A DNA stretch of 36,616 bases from Bacteroidota bacterium. GTDB taxonomy: Bacteria; Bacteroidota; Bacteroidia; 2-12-FULL-35-15. The DNA lies in assembly GCA_025363555.1 (NCBI GenBank), contig JANYDQ010000343.1, positions 1 to 36,616 on the forward strand, in the 5' to 3' direction. The notes under the pieces are model-generated. The model searched no databases, was not told the DNA's origin, and saw only the letters and a program-made list of their open reading frames with translations. Each line of letters opens with the position of its first letter. Within the stretch, counting starts at the first letter, position 1. Made by a program: the position numbers and the translations under genes. Of this stretch, positions 26,265 through 36,498 are shown piece after piece.

Positions 26265-27163
26265 TCTTCCCTTTTTAAGATCGTCTTTTTATAATATCGC
26301 CAAGACGGACCTAGCAGAAATCGAGCTAGCCTAAAAAGTAATGATGTAAAAAACGAAAACACAATTTCAATTTGATTTCGCTTATAACCGTCCTGGCTTA
26401 ATAATTTAAAATTAAAAATATTTTCTTTTTCATTAGCTTCCCGAATGATCCGAAAATAATAATTGGGGTCATGGCGAAATGGGTGTTTAAGTATGTCAAT
26501 AAATTCCGCTTTCGAAAATGTTCTGAAAATTATTTTCTTTTTTATTAATGGAAAACCATCTCTAATTAATTCTGTTATTCCATAGACCGAAGGATTTCCC
26601 ACTCCATGATATTTTTTATATGAAAAAAAAGCACCCATCTTTAATCCCTTGCTTTGAATGTAGCTACTCCACCCTAATTCATAAACTTTAATTACATTTT
26701 TTCTGTTGCTCTGCAAACCATTTTTTTTGAAATAATTCAAGGTATAAGAAATAGCATTTTTATTTATTATGGTAAAAAAGGATTGAATGTGATAGTTATA
26801 TTGTGAGGAATCAATGATACCCGAAAAATCCAAATCCTGGTTATTTAACCATAAAAAATACTCGTCAAGGGGTTTGAATAATATACACGAATCGTTTATT
26901 AAACCAATCCTATAGTAACCGGAAAGGTCATATTTCATAAGAGCTTTGTACCACATTCCGAAATCATATCCTTCATTGGTTATGTAAAAGGGTTCCATTG
27001 CATTTCTTATTAAGTATTCATTTGATTCGACATCTAATTGTTTTTCGTTCGTTAAAAAAATAATTTTAGTGAAATGAGGAAGTAAATTATCGAGGTAAAA
27101 TTTGACGTAAACAGGAATATCAGATTCATTAAAATAGCTGCTAAAAAAGCAAATTGATTTCAT
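26261..27163 (-). CDS. Rhamnan-synthesis-F (RgpF)-like protein, paralogue 2
   Basis: NEGYDFGMWYKALMKYDLSGYYRIGLINDSCILFKPL; collinear with neighbour. Confidence 0.65.
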   Translation of the reverse strand: MKSICFFSSYFNESDIPVYVKFYLDNLLPHFTKIIFLTNEKQLDVESNEYLIRNAMEPFYITNEGYDFGMWYKALMKYDLSGYYRIGLINDSCILFKPLDEYFLWLNNQDLDFSGIIDSSQYNYHIQSFFTIINKNAISYTLNYFKKNGLQSNRKNVIKVYELGWSSYIQSKGLKMGAFFSYKKYHGVGNPSVYGITELIRDGFPLIKKKIIFRTFSKAEFIDILKHPFRHDPNYYFRIIREANEKENIFNFKLLSQDGYKRNQIEIVFSFFTSLLFRLARFLLGPSWRYYKKTILKREE

Positions 27164-28282
27164 CTATATACTTTTAAAATAATTCAATAAAATTTCGTTC
27201 CACTTTTTTGCCCAAATTGATATGTCAAATTCATGAGCTCGCTGTATTTGTAAATCTTTATCTACTTTATATGCTCCGTTCATAAATTTAAGCATTTCTA
27301 CCGCCATTGCTTTCGCATTATTTCTTTGCCTAATAATTTTACCAATATCATGTTTAAGTATTTCATTTACACCACCAGAATCTTGAGTTACGATTGGCAA
27401 TTCCAGCAATAGTGCTTCTATTGTTACCAAAGAGAATGATTCTCTTAAAGATGTCAAAACAAAACCGTCAGCGCAATTAAAATAATTATAATATTCATTA
27501 TGTGCACCGAATATCCACTTCACTTTATCAGACAATCCAAGAAATTTTATCTTTTGATTGCATACTTTTTCCAAATCTTTATTCAGTGAATTTCCCAACC
27601 AAATAAAAATAATGTCCGAATTTAATTTTGCCAGCTCATTTGCAATATTAATAAATAAAATCGGGTTTTTATTTTCATCCAACGTTCCACACATCATCCA
27701 AACAAATTGTTCTGGTTTTAAATTTAATTTGTCCCGATATTTCCTCCTCATTTTACTATTTTTATAAAATATATTTGTATCCAGAGCAGGGTAACAAACT
27801 TCTATATTCTCTTTTCGTCCTAATTTATTTAAAACATTTTCGGTGGTTTTGGAATTAGCAATTATTAAATCAGGATAACATATAATATTTTGAATTTGTT
27901 CTGAACTCAAGGGTTCAAACATTTGTTCCAATTCGTGAACATGTAAAATAAGTTTTACATTATTCTGCTTTGCATAGTTGATAACCTCAGGTAAAACAAT
28001 TGTATTTATATACCATATAGAATTTCTGTATTTTGTAAGCTTAACTCGTCTCATCAACCGATTTAGAACTCTGTTCCAAATTCTACCGGAAGAACTTTGA
28101 TATAAGTAATCCAATTTAATATTTGGAGGAAGGCCTGGTGTTTCTATTTTGAATTTAGTAATAAGTGTAAGTTGAAATTCCGGATTAATGTTTTTCAGCA
28201 AATTTAACAAGACAACTTCAGAACCAGTTTTCCCCATTGTTGGTGTAAAAAAGGTAATTTTTTTATTATTAAATCTACACAT
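27164..28282 (-). CDS. Glycosyltransferase family 4
   Basis: TPTMGKTGSEVVLLNLL, GTLDENKNPILFINIA, VLTSLRESFSLVTIEALLLELPIVTQDSGGVNEI; start moved to ATG 28282. Confidence 0.85.
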   Translation of the reverse strand: MCRFNNKKITFFTPTMGKTGSEVVLLNLLKNINPEFQLTLITKFKIETPGLPPNIKLDYLYQSSSGRIWNRVLNRLMRRVKLTKYRNSIWYINTIVLPEVINYAKQNNVKLILHVHELEQMFEPLSSEQIQNIICYPDLIIANSKTTENVLNKLGRKENIEVCYPALDTNIFYKNSKMRRKYRDKLNLKPEQFVWMMCGTLDENKNPILFINIANELAKLNSDIIFIWLGNSLNKDLEKVCNQKIKFLGLSDKVKWIFGAHNEYYNYFNCADGFVLTSLRESFSLVTIEALLLELPIVTQDSGGVNEILKHDIGKIIRQRNNAKAMAVEMLKFMNGAYKVDKDLQIQRAHEFDISIWAKKWNEILLNYFKSI

Positions 28283-28290
28283 CTTATATA

Positions 28291-29094
28291 CTAATCTCGT
28301 ATTTTTCGGTAAATATTCAGCAGCCAATTAAAAAACATGGTCCACTTAGGTTTGTTTACCATCCATTTCGAAATTGCTCTGTTTTTAAATTTTTTGAGAT
28401 TAAATAAGAATTCGATTTCAGATTGCTTCAGGTAAGCAGCATGAATTGTAGCCCTTTCTTTTTCTATAAGGTTCAAATTTTCCGGATTGCTGCTAATTCC
28501 ATCCATATCATAAACTGTTATTGGAAAAGAAAGATAAATAGTTGTAACTTTTTCTATTGCGATAGCGTGAAAAAAAAAATCGTAATCCGAAGCAATTTTA
28601 TAGTTTTCGTTATAAATACCAACAACATTAAAAACCTGCCTTTTAATTAGTGATGAGGGATGCCAAATATTATGATTAAATAAAAAATCCAATGTAAGTA
28701 TGGAAGGTAATGTTTTTTCTCCTAAGTTTATACCTCCTTTAATTATTATAATATTACCGTACAAAATGTCTTCCAAATAATTTTTCAAAAAAACTTTATT
28801 CAATACTTTTACATCGACCAAATAATCACCTGAATTTAAAAACAAACAATATTCTCCTGTTGCTTGTTTAATTCCTTTGTTCATTGCATTGTATATTCCT
28901 TCATCTTTTTCTGAAATCCAGTAATTAATTTTGTCAGAATATTTCCTAATAACATCCACACTTCCATCTATTGATCCACCATCAATTATGATAAATTCGA
29001 AATTTCTAAAAGTTTGTGACTCGACAGACTCAATTGTCTTTTTCAGACCATCTGAGTTATTCAAATTAATTGTAATTAACGATAATTTAAGCAT
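28291..29094 (-). CDS. Glycosyltransferase family 2 (WcaA-like)
   Basis: LSLITINLNNSDGLKKTIESVESQTFRNFEFIIIDGGSIDGSVDVI, EKDEGIYNAMNKGIKQATGEYCLFLNSGD. Confidence 0.92.
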   Translation of the reverse strand: MLKLSLITINLNNSDGLKKTIESVESQTFRNFEFIIIDGGSIDGSVDVIRKYSDKINYWISEKDEGIYNAMNKGIKQATGEYCLFLNSGDYLVDVKVLNKVFLKNYLEDILYGNIIIIKGGINLGEKTLPSILTLDFLFNHNIWHPSSLIKRQVFNVVGIYNENYKIASDYDFFFHAIAIEKVTTIYLSFPITVYDMDGISSNPENLNLIEKERATIHAAYLKQSEIEFLFNLKKFKNRAISKWMVNKPKWTMFFNWLLNIYRKIRD

Positions 29095-30373
29095 TCATCA
29101 TTCTTTTATATACGTTAACATGTTTTTCAATAATTAGACTTTTGGAGTATAATTCACCAGCTTTTTCAGCTATATTTTTTGAATTATACTTTGCTGAATT
29201 TTCAAAATAAGTATCTATGTTTTTCGCAAGTCCAATCGCATCCATTTGATCAACTAAAATACCATTATCTAAATTAATTTGTTCTGAAATGCCACCCACA
29301 TTAAAAGCTATTACAGGTGTTCCGCACAGCAATGACTCTACAACAGTGTTTGGGAAGTTTTCCGCGATTGAAGGTAAAACAAATACATCGGCAGCATTAT
29401 AAATTTTTCTCATTATTTCGTTATCCATTATATACCCTAACTGTATAATTGATAAATTATTTTTAAACTCTTCAGCTATAAAACCAACTGAACACAAAAT
29501 TACATTCTCCGTTTTAAGTAATGAAAAAGCTTCTATCAGATACCTGACTCCTTTCCTGCTATTATTTACATGATGAGCAACATATAATACTATTCTTTTA
29601 TCAGTTGCTAACCCCAGTTCTTTCCGATAGATTAATTTATTAGAATAAAAATATGAATCCTTATCAATAACGTTATGAATGTTTTCGTGCAGAAAAGGTT
29701 TCAAAAGTTTACTTGATTTTGAGCAATTAAGAAGCCATTGAGAAGGACAAATTATCGTTACTCTATTTTCTACCATATTTCTAAATGCATCCATTTTCAA
29801 TGAAAACATTTGCTGTGGAATTTCCTCATCTAAAGTGCCTTTCATCTGAGGACAGCCAACACAGTTAAGCAAATAACCCAAACAATCATCTGAATGATGA
29901 CAGCCGCCTGTAAACGGATTCATATCGTGTAAGGTCCAAACTATTCTTTTATTTATTTTTTTAAAAAATCGATGGTAGTCTAAGAAGCCATCACTAACCC
30001 AATGTAAATGAATAATGTCTGCTTCTAATACCAAGGGGTGTTTTTCTAAATTATATTCAGAAACCGGAAAACTAAAAAATTCAAAACCCTTAGGTTTACC
30101 TGCCAAATATTTTTTTGAAAATTTATTATAGTAATTTGTATTGAACCCAAAACGATTCCCAATTTTATTTACAAAAAAAATGAATTTTTGAAAAAAAGGA
30201 ATAATTGAATAATCCAATTTACTAACTACATAATGATTACTGATATTATCCTCATGCTTGTATAAAGTTAACAATTTTGAATCTACCTTATCCTGCAATA
30301 ATGCCTGGTGAAGCCTAACAGCTGCAATGCCTGCGCCTCCTCTATCACTAGTACTTAAATGCAAAATTTTCAT
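29087..30373 (-). CDS. Glycosyltransferase family 4
   Basis: MKILHLSTSDRGGAGIAAVRLHQAL; VLPSIAENFPNTVVESLLCGTPVIAFNVGGISE. Confidence 0.92.
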   Translation of the reverse strand: MKILHLSTSDRGGAGIAAVRLHQALLQDKVDSKLLTLYKHEDNISNHYVVSKLDYSIIPFFQKFIFFVNKIGNRFGFNTNYYNKFSKKYLAGKPKGFEFFSFPVSEYNLEKHPLVLEADIIHLHWVSDGFLDYHRFFKKINKRIVWTLHDMNPFTGGCHHSDDCLGYLLNCVGCPQMKGTLDEEIPQQMFSLKMDAFRNMVENRVTIICPSQWLLNCSKSSKLLKPFLHENIHNVIDKDSYFYSNKLIYRKELGLATDKRIVLYVAHHVNNSRKGVRYLIEAFSLLKTENVILCSVGFIAEEFKNNLSIIQLGYIMDNEIMRKIYNAADVFVLPSIAENFPNTVVESLLCGTPVIAFNVGGISEQINLDNGILVDQMDAIGLAKNIDTYFENSAKYNSKNIAEKAGELYSKSLIIEKHVNVYKRMMNA

Positions 30374-30380
30374 CTTGTAA

Positions 30381-31361
30381 TTAATAAAAAAAAACTTTCA
30401 GGTTATACTCAAAGGTAATAATATCCCAATTGCGAACCAAAAAACGAGGAAATTGAAAAGGATGCGTATGTTTATCAACAAGAGAAGGATAATTTGCTGC
30501 TGCTAATTCAAAACCAAGTTTGTTTACAATAGATAGCGTATTACTGTTATAATCTTTTGCAGTGCCAAATGGATAGGAAAAATGAATGATGTTGCTTTCG
30601 AGGATTTTCTCCAGTAGCCTCTTAGATAAATTAATCTCCTCCATTTGTTCGTCATATGACAACGAAGCCAGTGAAGGGTGCAAATTTGTATGCGCTCCGA
30701 TGACAGCAGATTTGGATTGGTTCATTTTTTTTAATTCGTCAAATGTAAGTGCTCTGTGAGAAGCACGTTGCTTTGTGCTATTAAATATAATTGCCAATTC
30801 CCTAATAATCTTATCCCTTGCATCAGATTTCATTATTCTCAAATTAGCAAGAATAGAATTATATAATTCCAACTTTAACGAGTCGTTTAAATTTTGAATC
30901 AAATATTTCTTATTACCGAGCAGCATATATTCACGATCAGGAAAAGATTCAGACAGTAAAACTATCCGTTCCACAGCATCCCACCAGAACTCATTCGCGG
31001 TGTTTAAAGTTCCGGTGGCTATGTAGAACAATGCCTGTAAATTATACTTTTCTAAAATGGGCAAAGCCTCTATATAATTATCGGCATAACCATCATCAAA
31101 TGTTATTAGAATAGAATTCCGAGGGAATTTTTTATTATTTTTTAAATACAAATGAAACTCATCAACTGTTAAGACTTTATACTTTTCAGAAAGCAACTTT
31201 AATTGCCTGTCGAAATTAAATGGTGTAACACATAACATTTGAGGATCGGTGTCAATGTCTGTAACTCTATGATAAAGAAGCACTGCACACGAGCCATACT
31301 TTACTTTATGATAGCTTTTTGACAGGAATAGATAAGCTCTTTTAATTTTTCTTTTAAGCAT
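30381..31361 (-). CDS. Polysaccharide deacetylase (NodB/CE4)
   Basis: LLYHRVTDI, ILITFDDGYADNYIEALPIL, IGAHTNLHPSLASLS. Confidence 0.9.
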   Translation of the reverse strand: MLKRKIKRAYLFLSKSYHKVKYGSCAVLLYHRVTDIDTDPQMLCVTPFNFDRQLKLLSEKYKVLTVDEFHLYLKNNKKFPRNSILITFDDGYADNYIEALPILEKYNLQALFYIATGTLNTANEFWWDAVERIVLLSESFPDREYMLLGNKKYLIQNLNDSLKLELYNSILANLRIMKSDARDKIIRELAIIFNSTKQRASHRALTFDELKKMNQSKSAVIGAHTNLHPSLASLSYDEQMEEINLSKRLLEKILESNIIHFSYPFGTAKDYNSNTLSIVNKLGFELAAANYPSLVDKHTHPFQFPRFLVRNWDIITFEYNLKVFFY

Positions 31362-32142
31362 TGATATTTATTGCATGTATATCTAATTGTACATCCATTT
31401 TATTTGTAAATCCTTGTTCAATAAAAGGTTGTTTCAAAATCTCCCCTATAGAATGAATGTAATACCTAAACCCATTATCAGTGAGCATTTTTAGCAAAAC
31501 ATCCAACTCCTGGTCATTATGTATCCATGAATGGTACTCGACAAATAAAAATTTTATTTTTTTTAGTTCCGCTTTACAATCTAACAACACCTCCAATTCT
31601 GCTCCTTCTATATCCATTTTAAGTAAATCTATCCTTTCTTCTTTCTCAAAAAGCTCTTTTAAACGAACACTTGGTAGCGTTATTTTATTTTTTTTAAAAA
31701 AAACAGAACCTCCATCGGCACCTTCGCTCCCAAAAGAAACTCCATTATTACTGTTCCAAACTGCCATATCAAACAATTGGATATCAAATATACTATTCTC
31801 AATTAAATTACTTTTTAAACATTTATAAATTTCAGGGTCAGGTTCAAAAGCCTTAATAATAGATTTTGGATATAATTTTTTGTAATATAAAACTGAAACG
31901 CCCACATTAGCTCCACAATCATATATTACGGGGGTTTCCGAATCAGAATTAAAGTTCATTCTGCCATCATCAAAGAATTCTTTTAATTGCCAGGCTACAG
32001 AAATAAAATCGGTAACGACAAATTTCATTTCTCTAAATATAAATTCGTGTTTCTGAAAACGAGGAAATTTACTGGCTTCAAACAATAATTTTTCAGTATC
32101 TGTTTTTGGTGCTGATAATATTTTCTTTACAAAGGAGCGCAT
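31354..32142 (-). CDS. FkbM family methyltransferase
   Basis: PVIYDCGANVGVSVLYYKKLYPKSIIKAFEPDPEIY, IDLLKMDIEGAELEVL. Confidence 0.9.
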   Translation of the reverse strand: MRSFVKKILSAPKTDTEKLLFEASKFPRFQKHEFIFREMKFVVTDFISVAWQLKEFFDDGRMNFNSDSETPVIYDCGANVGVSVLYYKKLYPKSIIKAFEPDPEIYKCLKSNLIENSIFDIQLFDMAVWNSNNGVSFGSEGADGGSVFFKKNKITLPSVRLKELFEKEERIDLLKMDIEGAELEVLLDCKAELKKIKFLFVEYHSWIHNDQELDVLLKMLTDNGFRYYIHSIGEILKQPFIEQGFTNKMDVQLDIHAININA

Positions 32143-33107
32143 TAAATTTTAAATTTTTTTTGCACCAGCTTGATAATTACATCTGGAACAATTTTTTTAA
32201 AAATCTTTTTAGATTCCTTTTTAAAAGTTGTCTTTGGGATAAGCAGTAAACATATAGACTTTCGCCATTCTTTGATTGCAGTTTCATTTTCCCTCACATT
32301 TATAGGGATTATCGGAATTTCAATCGGGGATAAAACTAAATGTGAGTTGTAATCTTTTTCTCCTGTTTCATGTGTTGCTTCGTTTCCAAATCCAATATGT
32401 TTTGAAAGGGCTTGTTTAGGAAAAAAGGAAACCATATTGTGAATTACAGCAGTAGCAGTCCATCTAATTGCCCAACTATTAATTTTACCATCTATTTGTT
32501 CTTGGAGCATATTTGTAAAATAAGGAAATGGGAGATTTCCGTTAAATTTCTTTTCTAAATCCTTTTCAACAATTATTTTTAAGGCTTTTGAACTATCTTT
32601 TTCAAGAAAATCCCAAGCTCTTTTAAACGTTCCCCAGGCAATGCTATCGGGAAAACGAAAAAAGAAATTCCCATCTAATAGTTGGGGATTACAGAAATAA
32701 TTCCAAGATCCAATACTCAATATATTATTGTTATCTTTATATTGTTCGAGTGATTCATTCATAAATTTCAAAAAAAAAGGAGACAACAAAACATCATCTT
32801 CTATAACAATAATTTTAGAGTGTTTATTTACTAAAAACGTAACTCCTTCAATAATTGAATTTGATAGTCCCTTATTTTTATCTGATTCTATAATGGTAAC
32901 TGTTTTACACCAAAGTTTTTCACGAATTACTTTCCTGACATTATTTATGTTTTTCAAAACATAAATTGGTGAATTGTCTTTAGGTCCATCACAATATATG
33001 AACAAATCAGAATCTTTAGCTAAAGAATTCTCAAAAAGGCTTTCTAATGTTTGTTTTATATGCCAAGGGCGATTATATGCGAATAAAACAATTGGTGCTA
33101 ACTCCAT
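32142..33107 (-). CDS. Glycosyltransferase (GT2/GNT-I-like)
   Basis: PIVLFAYNRPWHIKQTLESLFEN, IYCDGPK, IIVIEDDVLLSPFFLKFMNESL. Confidence 0.8.
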   Translation of the reverse strand: MELAPIVLFAYNRPWHIKQTLESLFENSLAKDSDLFIYCDGPKDNSPIYVLKNINNVRKVIREKLWCKTVTIIESDKNKGLSNSIIEGVTFLVNKHSKIIVIEDDVLLSPFFLKFMNESLEQYKDNNNILSIGSWNYFCNPQLLDGNFFFRFPDSIAWGTFKRAWDFLEKDSSKALKIIVEKDLEKKFNGNLPFPYFTNMLQEQIDGKINSWAIRWTATAVIHNMVSFFPKQALSKHIGFGNEATHETGEKDYNSHLVLSPIEIPIIPINVRENETAIKEWRKSICLLLIPKTTFKKESKKIFKKIVPDVIIKLVQKKFKI

Positions 33108-33821
33108 CTATTTAATTTTTTTCCAAATCGATGTTTTTGTAAATTCTCTAGAATAAGGACTTGCCCCCATTTCATCTATTATTGTGACAAAGCGGGATTT
33201 TAATTCATTTACCAACAACTTCAAATAATAATCCCTATCTGAATTATCGAGAATAAGGAGTCCGCCATTTTTCAATTTAGAAACTGAATGCTTTATGCAC
33301 GAAGGGCGCGATCTTCCATCCACCAATATCACATCAAAATAATTATCCTCAAAAGAATCAATAGCGGTAACATAATTATAATAATTCATGTTAATTGAGT
33401 TAAAATCATCTGATGAATAATGTTCCGGGTTGGCAATATCCGGATCTGATGTGTAATTACCCAATTGTCCTTCTATAAAATTGCCACTCCAATTTTTGTT
33501 TCCTTGTTTGGAAATTATTTTAGATAAAATTGCGAACCATTCTTTATTATGTTCAACGGTAAATACCAGTCGTGAACGTTTTACAAAAAATAAGGTGGAG
33601 CCCCCGCCTCCATACTCAAACACAACTGATTGTCTATTTAAATAATTATCTAAATAGTCAATCGTTTTAAAAGTTATCCAAGGTTGCTCATCCTTGACAG
33701 AAGAAGCATTTTCCGATAATGATTTTTTCCATCGGAAATAATATTTTAACTCCCGGTACTTTGTTGCGCCAGGAATGTATTTTTTAATGAGGTTCAAATA
33801 AATAATGAAAAACTTTCCCAT
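33108..33821 (-). CDS. SAM-dependent methyltransferase-like protein
   Basis: VVFEYGGGGSTLFFVKRSRLVFTVEHNKEW, FDVILVDGRSRPSC. Confidence 0.7.
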   Translation of the reverse strand: MGKFFIIYLNLIKKYIPGATKYRELKYYFRWKKSLSENASSVKDEQPWITFKTIDYLDNYLNRQSVVFEYGGGGSTLFFVKRSRLVFTVEHNKEWFAILSKIISKQGNKNWSGNFIEGQLGNYTSDPDIANPEHYSSDDFNSINMNYYNYVTAIDSFEDNYFDVILVDGRSRPSCIKHSVSKLKNGGLLILDNSDRDYYLKLLVNELKSRFVTIIDEMGASPYSREFTKTSIWKKIK

Positions 33822-35080
33822 TAAGGTTGGATCAGTTGAAATGAATGTTCAATAAAAATATTACCCTGTCCGTCCGGGGGCAATTTACCTGTATTATAAA
33901 AATCACCTGCTTCTACTTCAAAAGTACCTGCGTCCTGAATCCAATCAGCAATTTCGTTATTGACAGTTGCAAAAAGCACAAAAGAATAAATACCTTGCCT
34001 AAAAGGAACTTTATTGATTATTATATCTATTGTATCAACCCTGAGATCGGAAAACAATTGATTGGTGATCTCGTTATTAAATTGAGCAATTCGCTGTCCA
34101 TACTCATCATTTATACCAAAAGCAAAATGCACATTATTTAAAGGCATATTATTTTTTCGGTTGAAATTTATTCTGATTTTACCAAACTTTCCGCATTGCA
34201 ATGACTTCATAGGTATATTGTTTTCATTTTTAACCTCCACCGATACAAAATGAATAATTCCGTTTCCGCTCCTGTCTTTCCTATCAGCTAAATCAATTTG
34301 TTGTATTTCAGAAGAGGCTTTTAAATAACTACTCAATACTGCCTCCACATTTCCTATCATTTGAACTTTGCCTTGTTTTAAATAAATCCCTTTATCACAT
34401 AAATTTTGAACGGCTGCAATATTATGGCTTACAAATAAAACGGTTCTCCCTTGTCCACTCACATCTTTCATTTTTCCTAAACATTTTTTTTGGAAATCGG
34501 CATCCCCTACTGCCAGCACTTCATCCACTATCAATATATCCGGCTCCAGGTGGGCTGCAATAGAAAATGCAAGCCTCACATACATTCCGGATGAATACCG
34601 TTTAACAGGAGTATCCAGAAATTTTTCAACACCGGAAAAATCAACTATCTCATCAAATTTTTTTTTTATTTCATTTTTATTCATTCCTAAAATGGAACCA
34701 TTCAGAAAAATATTTTCCCGACCGCTTAATTCCTGGTGAAACCCAGTGCCTACTTCCAGCAAACTTGCAACACGCCCTTCAATGGTTATCCGTCCTTTGG
34801 TTGGTGTTACTATCCGGCTTAGGATTTTTAATAAAGTGGACTTTCCTGCTCCGTTTCTGCCAATAATTCCAACTCTGTCGCCCTGTTTAATCTCAAACGA
34901 AACATCATTCAATGCCCAAAATTCTTCTGATTTAGGATTTAGGATTTGGGATTTAGAATTTGCAATTGTTTTTACTTTATTTGAAATTACATCCCGCAAA
35001 GCAGTGTATGGCTCTGAATTCTTGTGTTTCAGAATATACTTTTTACTTAAATTTTCTACTTTAATAACAGGGTTGCTCAT
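33821..35080 (-). CDS. wzt: ABC transporter ATP-binding protein of polysaccharide export (Wzt-like, C-terminal glycan-binding-type domain)
   Basis: VGIIGRNGAGKSTLLKILSRI, YSSGMYVRLAFSIAAHLEPDILIVDEVLAVGD; about 180-aa C-terminal extension. Confidence 0.9.
   Translation of the reverse strand: MSNPVIKVENLSKKYILKHKNSEPYTALRDVISNKVKTIANSKSQILNPKSEEFWALNDVSFEIKQGDRVGIIGRNGAGKSTLLKILSRIVTPTKGRITIEGRVASLLEVGTGFHQELSGRENIFLNGSILGMNKNEIKKKFDEIVDFSGVEKFLDTPVKRYSSGMYVRLAFSIAAHLEPDILIVDEVLAVGDADFQKKCLGKMKDVSGQGRTVLFVSHNIAAVQNLCDKGIYLKQGKVQMIGNVEAVLSSYLKASSEIQQIDLADRKDRSGNGIIHFVSVEVKNENNIPMKSLQCGKFGKIRINFNRKNNMPLNNVHFAFGINDEYGQRIAQFNNEITNQLFSDLRVDTIDIIINKVPFRQGIYSFVLFATVNNEIADWIQDAGTFEVEAGDFYNTGKLPPDGQGNIFIEHSFQLIQP
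34929..34963. repeat. Heptanucleotide microsatellite (AAATCCY)5 within wzt
   Basis: Minus strand AAATTCT AAATCCC AAATCCT AAATCCT AAATCAG. Confidence 0.85.
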
Positions 35081-35089
35081 TTTTAATTA

Positions 35090-35932
35090 TTAAATAACAT
35101 CAGCAAACGATTTTTCCATTCTCCTGAAATACCAAATCCCAAATCCCAAAAACAAAATACTTATAAATATAGAAATTATAAAACCAGTTAAATTCATCGA
35201 AATATTTCCCCCGAACACACACCACCTGAAACCATCAATTACACCAACCATCGGATTCAGGGAATAAATAATTTTTAATATTTTCGGAATGCTTTGGTTA
35301 CTATAAATATCATTGCTGCTGAATGCAATTGGTGAAGCGTACAACCCAAACTGAACAATAAACGGCACGATGTAGCGAAAATCCCTGTATTTCACATTAA
35401 GAGAAGCCACGTACAACCCCGTTCCTAACGAAGTAACAAGGGCTAATAATAAAAATAAAGGCAACAGTAATATTTTGATATCAGGAATAAATTTGCAAAA
35501 AATCATCAGAACAATAAGAATGACGAGCGAAATAAAAAAATCTACAAGGCACACAATAACAGTGCTTGCAGGCACTATTAATCGAGGGAAATAAACCTTG
35601 GTAAGCAAATTTGAATTTGCTATCAGCGAATTACTGGCTTCGCTAAAGGAAGTTGAAAAAAATGTCCACGGAAGCGTAGCCGCAGCAACAAAAACCAGGC
35701 GGGGCACACCACCCGGAATGTTAGATTTAAAAAGCCAGCCTATAAAAGCCATAACAGTAATAGTAAGAACGGGGCGCAGTAAACTCCATAAAACTCCAAT
35801 TGCGGTTTGTTTGTATCTAACTAAAATATCCCTCCAGGCTAAAAAATAAAAAAGCCCCCTGAAATTCCAAAGGTCTTTCCAATAATTACTGTCCTCCGTA
35901 TCCGGCTCTATTACTATTCTGTGCTTACTCAA
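35090..35932 (-). CDS. wzm: ABC transporter permease of polysaccharide export (Wzm-like); TTG start
   Basis: LFYFLAWRDILVRYKQTAIGVLWSLLRPVLTI, FRRMEKSFADVI. Confidence 0.9.
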   Translation of the reverse strand: MSKHRIVIEPDTEDSNYWKDLWNFRGLFYFLAWRDILVRYKQTAIGVLWSLLRPVLTITVMAFIGWLFKSNIPGGVPRLVFVAAATLPWTFFSTSFSEASNSLIANSNLLTKVYFPRLIVPASTVIVCLVDFFISLVILIVLMIFCKFIPDIKILLLPLFLLLALVTSLGTGLYVASLNVKYRDFRYIVPFIVQFGLYASPIAFSSNDIYSNQSIPKILKIIYSLNPMVGVIDGFRWCVFGGNISMNLTGFIISIFISILFLGFGIWYFRRMEKSFADVI

Positions 35933-35962
35933 AGATATGTAAAACGTTAAAATTGATTTTTA

Positions 35963-35970
35963 CAAAAGTA
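35963..35970 (-). promoter_or_regulatory. -7 element TACTTTTG of polysaccharide operon
   Basis: Exact TAnnTTTG match about 30 nt before the TTG start; no TRTAAY at the 35-nt register. Confidence 0.55.
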
Positions 35971-36120
35971 GTTATAATCTTTCATAATTTCATGCTCATT
36001 CTCACAACCCTGAATTATAAACTGGAATCTAAGTTATATCTGCCAACTCAATAAAAGACAAAATATTTTCAGATATCGTTACATAGTAATTTTATTTCTC
36101 TCCAAATAATTTACTAATTT

Positions 36121-36460
36121 GAGAGTTTTGCAAAAGTTTAGTTTTTTTAATCTTTTTTTGTGCTCTTCGGAAGAGTTACCTTTTTTTGATTTTTTCTTTT
36201 TTTGACTTCTTTTTTTTATCCGGAGGTTTTTAGCCTCCATTCTTTCTATTTACTTGCATTTGCTCGCACCAATCCTGGTGAGCGATATAGGTTGTAATCC
36301 ATTGCTTCTAAATATCAATTTTGCGCTTTGATACAGCGAAGTCGGAAAAATTCATTTGCGTGTCTGTTTGGAATTAACATGCTTAAAAAATACGAACCAA
36401 ATACGACTGTATATGCTGATATTATTGGTATTTATTAACATTTTACCTTGCAAAACTCTC
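36121..36460. mobile_element. Segment bounded by 13-bp inverted repeats GAGAGTTTTGCAA/TTGCAAAACTCTC (MITE or IS terminus candidate)
   Basis: Perfect 13-bp IR at 36121-36133 and 36448-36460, partly extended by CTAAT; no long ORF inside. Confidence 0.45.
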
Positions 36461-36498
36461 ATTAGACATTATATAAAATCACTACTGTCCAACCATAA

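Noticed and set aside
35130-35155. CCAAATCCCAAATCCC in wzm as another AAATCC microsatellite
   Set aside because: Encodes the conserved FGIWYFRR C-terminus of the permease family; probably coincidental
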